DNA from: SXMI01 sp964391365 | GTDB lineage: Bacteria; Actinomycetota; Acidimicrobiia; Acidimicrobiales; Microtrichaceae | Direction: 5' to 3' | DNA: 18,840 bases | Assembly: GCA_964391365.1 (NCBI GenBank) | Contig: CAYMKW010000050.1 | Coordinates: forward strand, 1 to 18,840 | Shown: positions 13,714 to 18,840 of the stretch, piece after piece | Position numbering within the stretch: the stretch's first letter is position 1 | Layout of the letters: each line of letters opens with the position of its first letter | The notes under the pieces: model-generated | Database searches by the model: none | Seen by the model: the letters and a program-made list of their open reading frames with translations, nothing else | Told to the model about the DNA's origin: nothing | Made by a program: the position numbers and the translations under genes

Positions 13714-13719
13714 CAGACT
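13714..13719 (+). promoter_or_regulatory. -10-like hexamer CAGACT of the DUF4126 gene
   Basis: CAGACT is followed by six bases (GTCGCG) and the GTG at 13726; no Shine-Dalgarno string is present. The rest of the 123-bp gap behind the fumarase gene shows only short GC palindromes such as CCCGCGCGGG, and I see no further feature in it. Confidence 0.4.
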
Positions 13720-13725
13720 GTCGCG

Positions 13726-14361
13726 GTGGAGATCACGATGCTCACCAACCTCCTGGGGGCGGTGGGACTGGGGGCGGCCTCGGGCCTGAACGCGTGGATC
13801 CCGCTGTTCGCGTTGGGGCTGGCCGGTCGGACCGGTCTGGTCGAGCTGTCGTCGCCGTTCGACGCGCTCTCGTCCACACCGGTGCTGGTCGTCCTGGGGG
13901 TCGTGTTCCTGCTCGACCTGATCGGCGACAAGATCCCGGCGATCGACCACGTGCTGCACGCCGTGGGTGCGCTGGTGGCTCCGGCGTCCGGTGCGGTGGT
14001 GGTGATGGCCCAGGAGCACCTGCTCACCCAGACGCACCCGGCGGTCGCCGGTGTGCTCGGCCTGGTGCTGGGCGGCACGATCCACGCCGGTCGGAGCGCC
14101 TTCCGGCCCGTGGTCACCGCGGGAACTGGCGGGATCGGCAACCCGGTGGTGTCGATCGTCGAGGACGTCATCTCGGCGGTGCTGACCCTGCTGGCGATCG
14201 TCGTCCCGGTTCTGGCGTTCCTCAGCGTGATCGGGTTGGTCGTGTTCGCCGTGGTGTGGTTCCGCAGGTGGCAACGCCGTCGGGCCGAGCGACGGGCCGC
14301 TGCGGGGATGGCCCCCGGTGTGGCGGACCCGGTCGGTGCGTGGCAGCGTGGGGGAACCTGA
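13726..14361 (+). CDS. DUF4126 family membrane protein
   Basis: A 211-residue integral membrane protein. The N-terminal block GLGAASGLNAWIPLFALGLAG with the following D-K-I-P-A-I-D-H element at 68-75 is the DUF4126 signature. Hydrophobic segments are seen at about 8-33, 50-67, 76-96, 105-121 and 147-178, followed by a strongly basic tail (FRRWQRRRAERR) that should lie in the cytoplasm. Function is unknown; no transporter or enzyme motif is visible. The GTG at 13726 is supported by the CAGACT hexamer 6 nt upstream; an ATG five codons later is an alternative. The amidohydrolase gene begins 33 nt after its stop, so the two may be co-transcribed. Confidence 0.85.
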   Translation: MEITMLTNLLGAVGLGAASGLNAWIPLFALGLAGRTGLVELSSPFDALSSTPVLVVLGVVFLLDLIGDKIPAIDHVLHAVGALVAPASGAVVVMAQEHLLTQTHPAVAGVLGLVLGGTIHAGRSAFRPVVTAGTGGIGNPVVSIVEDVISAVLTLLAIVVPVLAFLSVIGLVVFAVVWFRRWQRRRAERRAAAGMAPGVADPVGAWQRGGT

Positions 14362-14381
14362 CGCAGCGACCGGTACCGACC

Positions 14382-14389
14382 GAGGGGGA
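14382..14389 (+). promoter_or_regulatory. Ribosome binding site of the amidohydrolase gene
   Basis: GAGGGGGA ends 5 nt before the GTG at 14395. This clear Shine-Dalgarno sequence fixes the start and contrasts with the leaderless starts around it, which fits translation from a longer mRNA begun upstream. Confidence 0.65.
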
Positions 14390-14394
14390 CAGCC

Positions 14395-16152
14395 GTGGCC
14401 GACCTGGTGATCCGAAATGCGACGATCGTCGACGGGACCGGTGCCGAACCCCGTCCCGGTGACGTGGTGGTCGACCATGGTGTCATCACGGCGGTGGGAC
14501 CCGGTGCTGCCGACGGTGTGGTGGGCGATCGTTCGGTCGACGCCGACGGGCTGCTGCTGACGCCCGGGTTCATCGACATCCACACCCACTTCGACGGTCA
14601 GGTCACCTGGGACCCGATCGTCGCGCCGTCGTCCATCCACGGGGTGACGACCGTGGTGATGGGGAACTGCGGTGTGGGCTTCGCTCCGGCGGCCCCCGAT
14701 CGTCACGCCTGGCTCATCAGCCTGCTGGAAGGGGTGGAGGACATCCCCGGGGCGGCGCTGGCCGAGGGGCTGACCTGGGACTGGGAGACCTTCCCCGAGT
14801 ACCTGGACTCGCTCGACGCGAAGCCGCACACGCTCGACCTGGCCACCCACCTGCCGCACGCGGCGCTGCGCACCTACGTGATGGGCGAGCGGGGGGCCGA
14901 CCACACCGAGGCCCCGACCGAGGGCGAACTCGAGCGGATGGCCCGTGCCACCATCGAGGCCCTGCAGGCGGGTGCGGTCGGGTTCACCACCTCACGGACC
15001 GAGATCCACCGGTCGAGCACCGGCGAGAACATCGGAACGCTCACCGCATCGGACGTGGAACTGCTCACCATCGCCCGGGCCATGGCGGAGGCGGGTTCCG
15101 GGGTGACCCAGCTGATCAGTGACTGCTACCAGAGCCCTGACGACGAGTTCGCCCAGTCGGAACTCGACCTGCTCGAGCGGTTCGCCCGGACGAGCGGGCG
15201 TCCGCTCAGCTTCACGATGCAACAGGCGTACCACTCGCCGGAACGCTGGCGGTTCCAGATGGACTGGGTGGATCGGATGGTGGCATCGGGTCTGGACGTG
15301 CGGGCCCAGGTGGCGTCCCGGCCGATCGGCGTGCTGCTCGGACTGCAGGCGACGGCGAGTCCGTTCCTGTTCTGTGCCTCGTACGCCGAGGTCGCCGGTC
15401 TGCCGCTCGCTGAGCGGGTGACCGCGCTGCGGGACCCGGAACGCAAGCGCCGGATCCTCGCCGAGCACGCGGAGATCGCCGCCGGTCTGGAGCCGGGGAT
15501 CTTCGCCCAGATCATGTGCGGGTTCGACGTCCTGTTCCGGTTGTCGGATCCCGTCGACTACGAGCTGCACGCGGACCGGTCGATCGCCGCGGAGGCCCGG
15601 GCCGCGGGCGCCGAGCCGATCGACTTCGTCTACGACCTGCTGCTGGAGCGCGACGGCGAGCAGCTGATCTACCTGCCGCTGTTCAACTTCGCCCACGGCA
15701 ACTTCGACGACATCGAGTCGATGATCACGAGCCCCAACACGCTGTTCGGACTGTCCGATGCGGGTGCGCACTGCGGGGCCATCTGCGACGGATCCATGAC
15801 GACCTCGTCGTTGACCGTCTGGGCCCGGGACCGGCGGGACGGACCGAGGCTGCCGGTCGAGCGGATCGTTCACGGACACACGCTCCGCAACGCCCGCTAT
15901 CTGGGCTGGGAGGACCGGGGTGTGGTGGCGCCGGGCTTCCTGGCCGACCTGAACCTGATCGACCTGGATGCACTGGCGTGCCGTCCGCCGACGATCATCC
16001 ACGACCTGCCCGCCGGCGGACGGCGTCTCATGCAGACCGCCGAGGGCTACCGGATGACGGTGAAGGCCGGCGCGGTGACGTTCGTCGACGGCGAGCACAC
16101 CGGCGAGCTGCCCGGTCGGCTGCTCCGGGGAACCCAGCCCCCGATCGGGTGA
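14395..16152 (+). CDS. Amidohydrolase, N-acyl-D-amino-acid deacylase (D-aminoacylase) type
   Basis: A 585-residue cytoplasmic zinc hydrolase of the amidohydrolase superfamily. The N-terminal beta-sandwich strand DLVIRNATIVDGTG is typical. His63 and His65 in FIDIHTHFDGQ are metal ligands, Cys92 in GNCGVGFAP corresponds to the bridging cysteine characteristic of D-aminoacylases, and Asp455 in SDAGAHC is the catalytic base position. The C-terminal RNARYLG and G-x-L-A-D-L-N-L-I-D blocks close the sandwich. Family members deacylate N-acyl-D-amino acids, but many relatives of this length act on other amides, so the substrate is open. The GTG start has a strong RBS. Its stop codon overlaps the start of the fucosidase gene by 4 nt, which suggests translational coupling and possibly a common glycoconjugate or peptide-sugar substrate. 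Confidence 0.9.
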   Translation: MADLVIRNATIVDGTGAEPRPGDVVVDHGVITAVGPGAADGVVGDRSVDADGLLLTPGFIDIHTHFDGQVTWDPIVAPSSIHGVTTVVMGNCGVGFAPAAPDRHAWLISLLEGVEDIPGAALAEGLTWDWETFPEYLDSLDAKPHTLDLATHLPHAALRTYVMGERGADHTEAPTEGELERMARATIEALQAGAVGFTTSRTEIHRSSTGENIGTLTASDVELLTIARAMAEAGSGVTQLISDCYQSPDDEFAQSELDLLERFARTSGRPLSFTMQQAYHSPERWRFQMDWVDRMVASGLDVRAQVASRPIGVLLGLQATASPFLFCASYAEVAGLPLAERVTALRDPERKRRILAEHAEIAAGLEPGIFAQIMCGFDVLFRLSDPVDYELHADRSIAAEARAAGAEPIDFVYDLLLERDGEQLIYLPLFNFAHGNFDDIESMITSPNTLFGLSDAGAHCGAICDGSMTTSSLTVWARDRRDGPRLPVERIVHGHTLRNARYLGWEDRGVVAPGFLADLNLIDLDALACRPPTIIHDLPAGGRRLMQTAEGYRMTVKAGAVTFVDGEHTGELPGRLLRGTQPPIG

Positions 16153-17621
16153 GTTCCCGCTCCGAGCTCCGCCGGCTCCGGCGCCGCCGGGTTCCGGCCT
16201 GGTGGTCCGACGCGAAGCTCGGGATCTTCGTGCACTGGACGCCGGCGAGCGTCGTCGGGTGGGCCCCCGTGGACGTGCAGATCGGCGACCTGATCGCCGC
16301 CGGTCGACCTGATGCGCTCGGCTCGACGCCCTACACGGAGTGGTACCAGAACTCGCTTCGGTTCCCGGGCAGTCCGGCGAGCGAGCACCACCGACGGGTC
16401 CACGGCGGATGCGACTACGAGGTCTTCGTCGATGCCTTCGAGGCAGGACTGGCCGAGTGGGACCCCGACGACTGGGCCCGCCGATTCGCCGCCACCGGGG
16501 CGCGGTACGTGGTGCTCGTCGCCAAGCATCACGACGGGTTCTGTCTGTGGCCGACCGGTGTGGCACAGCCGACGGCTCGGCGGTGGCACACGGAGCGGGA
16601 CGTGGTGGGGGAGCTGCGTGAGGCGGTGCTCGGCGCAGGGATGCGCTTCGGCGTCTACTACTCGGGTGGACTGGACTGGACGTTCGACGACCGTCCGATC
16701 GGGAACCTGGGTGACCTGCTCGCTGCGGTGCCCCGTGGGGCGTACCCCGCGTACGCGGCCGCGCAGGTGCGGGAGCTGATCGACCGTTACCGACCGTCGG
16801 TGCTGTGGAACGACATCGCCTGGCCGGCGGCGGGCGGTGAGCTGTGGCCCCTGTTCGCCGAGTACTACCGGGCGGTGCCCGACGGCGTGGTGAACGACCG
16901 GTGGTTGCCGTGGTCGCCGGCCATGGGGGCGATGCAGTCGGCGGCCGTCCGCCGTCTGGCCGACTCGTTGAACGCCCGGGTGACCCGGCGGGACCGGGGG
17001 ATCGTGCCGCCGCGGCCGCCGCACTTCGACGTCCGCACCCCGGAGTACACGGTGTTCCCGGACGTCCCGAGGGATCCGTGGGAGTGCGTCCGCGGGATGG
17101 ACCACAGCTTCGGGTTCAACCGGGCGTCCACGGAGGAGCACTTCATCGGCCACGAGGAGCTGCTGGGGACGTTCGCGGACATCGTCGCCAAGGGCGGGAA
17201 CCTGCTGTTGAACGTGGGCCCCAAGGGGGAGGACGCATCCATCCCCGATGAACAGGCGGAGCGCTTGGCCTGGTTGGGTGAGTGGACGAGTGCAGGCGGT
17301 TGCAGCGTCGTGGGCTCACGTCCGTGGGTCACGCCCGAGCTGTCGGGCGGTGGACTGGACTGGCGGACCTGGGTGCACGACCGGTCCGTGTTCGCCGCGC
17401 TCGTCGGGGGCGACGGTGCGGACGGACCGCTCGAGGTCCGGCTTCCCGGGGTGCGTGCGACGCCGACGACCACCGTGCGGTTGGTCCGTGGGCCCGGAGT
17501 CCGAACGGATGTGGAGTGGGCGGATCGAGGTGGGGTCGTGGGCGCGACCCTGCCTGCGGACCGTGGTCGGTTGCCAGTGCTGGAACTGCTCGACGTGGAT
17601 GCCGCCGGTGCCGGACGCTGA
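16149..17621 (+). CDS. GH29 alpha-L-fucosidase
   Basis: A 490-residue retaining alpha-L-fucosidase that releases terminal L-fucose. The barrel motifs are WWSDAKLGIFVHW (18-30) with sugar-binding His30, the VAKHHDGFCLW block with His127-His128, and the nucleophile Asp222 in SVLWNDIAWP, the family's LW-N/F-D element. Block NLLLNVGPKGEDASIP near 350 is also standard. A short beta domain follows. The usual HWG is HWT here. No signal peptide is present, so it acts on imported oligosaccharides, like the GH3 enzyme at the left. The GTG at 16149 overlaps the amidohydrolase TGA as GTGA; residues 4-15 are very arginine-rich, and the next possible starts would cut into the barrel. The acid/base residue cannot be assigned safely. 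Confidence 0.92.
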   Translation: MSSRSELRRLRRRRVPAWWSDAKLGIFVHWTPASVVGWAPVDVQIGDLIAAGRPDALGSTPYTEWYQNSLRFPGSPASEHHRRVHGGCDYEVFVDAFEAGLAEWDPDDWARRFAATGARYVVLVAKHHDGFCLWPTGVAQPTARRWHTERDVVGELREAVLGAGMRFGVYYSGGLDWTFDDRPIGNLGDLLAAVPRGAYPAYAAAQVRELIDRYRPSVLWNDIAWPAAGGELWPLFAEYYRAVPDGVVNDRWLPWSPAMGAMQSAAVRRLADSLNARVTRRDRGIVPPRPPHFDVRTPEYTVFPDVPRDPWECVRGMDHSFGFNRASTEEHFIGHEELLGTFADIVAKGGNLLLNVGPKGEDASIPDEQAERLAWLGEWTSAGGCSVVGSRPWVTPELSGGGLDWRTWVHDRSVFAALVGGDGADGPLEVRLPGVRATPTTTVRLVRGPGVRTDVEWADRGGVVGATLPADRGRLPVLELLDVDAAGAGR

Positions 17622-17623
17622 CC

Positions 17624-17629
17624 TAGCAT
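17624..17629 (+). promoter_or_regulatory. -10 hexamer TAGCAT before the two-TM protein gene
   Basis: TAGCAT starts 3 nt after the fucosidase stop and lies 8 nt before the GTG at 17638. No Shine-Dalgarno sequence is present. The spacing is slightly longer than at the other leaderless candidates. Confidence 0.4.
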
Positions 17630-17637
17630 CGCGATCC

Positions 17638-18381
17638 GTGTCGTCGAACCGCTCGTTGGGGCTCGTGTCGGTGCTGGCCCTGGTGTTCGGTCTGGGTCTG
17701 CTGATCGTCCCGGCGCTCGTGCGTGACGGGATCTGCGGTCTGACCGGGTGCGCCGACCAGGTGCCGGACATCGCCGTCACCCGCACGGCCGGCGACGAGG
17801 TGGCCGTCCTCGTTCCACCGGAGACCGCTGCGGACGTGTCGTCGGTCCGATTGCTGGAGGGCGGCAACGCCGGTTCCCGTGAGTGGGTCGTGACCAGGCA
17901 GTCGCCGTCGAACGTCGACGCCTTCGTCGTCGGTGGCAGTCCGGAGGGGTTCTCGACGGTGGTGCCGCTGTCCGTCCCGGTCCAGGAGGGTGCCTGGGTG
18001 GCCGAGGTCACGTTCGCCTGCACCACTGCGTCGCTGCCGTTCTCACCCGAGTCGATCAGCGTCGGTCAGGTGCGCTCGTGGCAGGGCGTCACCGAGGGTG
18101 CGGCGTTCAGCGATGCCGCCCGCACCACCGAACGTTGCGCCACGGAACGGGACGGGACGGAGCGTGCCCTGTTCTTCGGGGGTGCGGCGCTGGCGACCTT
18201 CGGGGCCGTCCTTGGTGTCGTGGTCGTGCTGCGCCGGCCTCCGAGGGATCCAGAGGATCCCGGCGACTGGGCGCCGACGACCGACGGTGCCGAGTTGAGG
18301 CGCCGACGGGTCCAGGCGGCCGATCGCCTCGAGCCCGCTGCGGGCGGTGAGGTTCGGACCGAGGTCGACGACCAGTCCTGA
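17638..18381 (+). CDS. Membrane-anchored protein with two TM segments and an extracytoplasmic domain
   Basis: A 247-residue protein I do not recognise. A first hydrophobic segment at about 8-28 follows a short N-terminus; a second at about 177-198 is followed by basic residues (LRRPP) and a charged tail of about 50 residues rich in Asp, Glu and Arg. The 145-residue region between them should be outside the membrane; it contains four cysteines (33, 38, 128, 167) that could form two disulphides, and looks beta-rich. The tail would then be cytoplasmic. The GTG at 17638 is chosen because it lies closest behind TAGCAT and directly precedes the first TM segment. It converges on the partial gene at the right edge with 33 bp between, where no clear terminator is seen. 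Confidence 0.75.
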   Translation: MSSNRSLGLVSVLALVFGLGLLIVPALVRDGICGLTGCADQVPDIAVTRTAGDEVAVLVPPETAADVSSVRLLEGGNAGSREWVVTRQSPSNVDAFVVGGSPEGFSTVVPLSVPVQEGAWVAEVTFACTTASLPFSPESISVGQVRSWQGVTEGAAFSDAARTTERCATERDGTERALFFGGAALATFGAVLGVVVVLRRPPRDPEDPGDWAPTTDGAELRRRRVQAADRLEPAAGGEVRTEVDDQS

Positions 18382-18414
18382 GCGCGGCTGCCCGTGACGT
18401 TCGCGTGCGTGAGA

Positions 18415-18840
18415 TCAGCCGGGCTCGTTGGAGACCGGCGTGTCGGAGCCGTCACCGGTGCCGGCGTCGTCGGTCGGGTCGCCGCAGTTGGCGCCGACGA
18501 ACACGGCGACCTCCTGTGCGGCCCCGGTGAACTCGGGGTCGGTGAAGAGGGACTCGTCGTAACCGCGTTCCTGGTAGGCGTCGAGCACCGTCGTGACGGC
18601 GCCGGAGATCTCGTCGGGTGCCGCTGCCTTGACCTCCTCGAAGATCGCGATCTGCTCCTCGGTGAACTCGGTCCCGGACTCGAGTTCGCCGGCGAAGACG
18701 GCGTCGAGGCGATCGCTCACGGCACAGAACTCGCTGTCGCCGCCTCCGGTCGGTGCAGCCGTGGTTTCAGGCGCGTCGCCCGATGTCGTGGTCGACTCCG
18801 TGCTCGCCGACTCGGTGGTGGACGGGCTCGAGGACTCGTC
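18415..18840 (-). CDS. Secreted or lipoprotein-like protein, N-terminus beyond the window
   Basis: The C-terminal 141 residues of a gene that enters from the right edge. The visible N-terminal 30 residues are a Ser/Thr/Glu-rich linker typical of the stretch behind a lipoprotein or secretion signal. Then comes a small helical domain of about 85 residues bounded by two cysteines (FCAVSD and GANCGD), which could close one disulphide; it contains KAAAPDEISGAV and a YQERGYD helix. I have seen similar small helical, two-cysteine, acidic exported proteins in actinobacteria, without known function. An acidic Gly/Asp/Thr tail ends the protein. The GTG in VSDRL is not taken as a start because the frame stays open with sensible composition upstream to the edge. 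Confidence 0.7.
   Translation of the reverse strand, partial: DESSSPSTTESASTESTTTSGDAPETTAAPTGGGDSEFCAVSDRLDAVFAGELESGTEFTEEQIAIFEEVKAAAPDEISGAVTTVLDAYQERGYDESLFTDPEFTGAAQEVAVFVGANCGDPTDDAGTGDGSDTPVSNEPG

Noticed and set aside
13603..13725. Small gene or RNA between fumarase and the DUF4126 gene
   Set aside because: Only short GC palindromes are present; no start-stop pair with an RBS and no recognisable RNA fold.
11854..14904. A minus-strand open frame of about 1000 codons
   Set aside because: It lies antisense to the clearly conserved fumarase, DUF4126 and amidohydrolase genes, has a His/Arg/Gln-biased composition, and runs through the N gap. It is a by-product of high GC.

Overview
The window reads as chromosomal DNA of a high-GC actinobacterium, possibly of the Acidimicrobiia type. 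The support is strong G/C third-position codon use, frequent GTG starts, many start codons lying 6-8 nt behind a TANNNT or CANNNT hexamer (a leaderless arrangement), a DUF3499-type protein that I know from Actinobacteria, and actinobacterial-style cytochrome P450s. It is draft sequence: a 10-N gap lies inside the fumarase gene, and the first ~100 bases look like a breakpoint or contig-edge artefact. The lineage is inferred from gene content only; there is no rRNA. I saw no tRNA, CRISPR array or insertion sequence. No gene-free stretch exceeds 300 bases; the largest intergenic gap is about 123 bases (13603-13725) and holds only a promoter-like hexamer.

Left part (1-4400). On the minus strand lie the 5' end of a crotonase gene (83-238), a SAP-domain protein and an intracellular GH3 glycosidase; the last two overlap by 4 nt and look translationally coupled. 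An ArsC/Spx-family reductase diverges from the GH3 gene. A VapBC-type toxin-antitoxin pair follows on the minus strand, with a 9-bp inverted-repeat operator candidate covering the antitoxin promoter and start codon.

Middle part (4401-8863). This is a compact regulon: a TetR regulator 13 nt behind a P450 gene on the minus strand, and a second, divergent P450 followed by a nitronate-monooxygenase-like flavoprotein on the plus strand. In the 54-bp divergent spacer a 16-bp palindrome supplies the -35 hexamer of both promoters. Each -35 is 17 bp from its -10, and each -10 is 6 bp from its start codon. The neighbouring TetR is the obvious candidate repressor. The cluster resembles steroid, terpenoid or fatty-acid oxidation loci of actinobacteria, but the substrate cannot be read from sequence.

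Right part (8871-18840). A perfect 12-bp hairpin separates the flavoprotein from a convergent secreted subtilisin-like protease. Then comes a plus-strand run: an endonuclease/exonuclease/phosphatase-fold hydrolase, a DUF3499 protein, class I fumarase, a DUF4126 membrane protein, a D-aminoacylase-type amidohydrolase overlapping an intracellular GH29 alpha-L-fucosidase by 4 nt, and a two-TM protein. A secreted or lipoprotein-like protein on the minus strand runs off the right edge.

I did not find a wholly new multi-gene system. The strongest unusual features are the symmetric P450 promoter/operator, the toxin-antitoxin operator, and the broken crotonase at the left edge.
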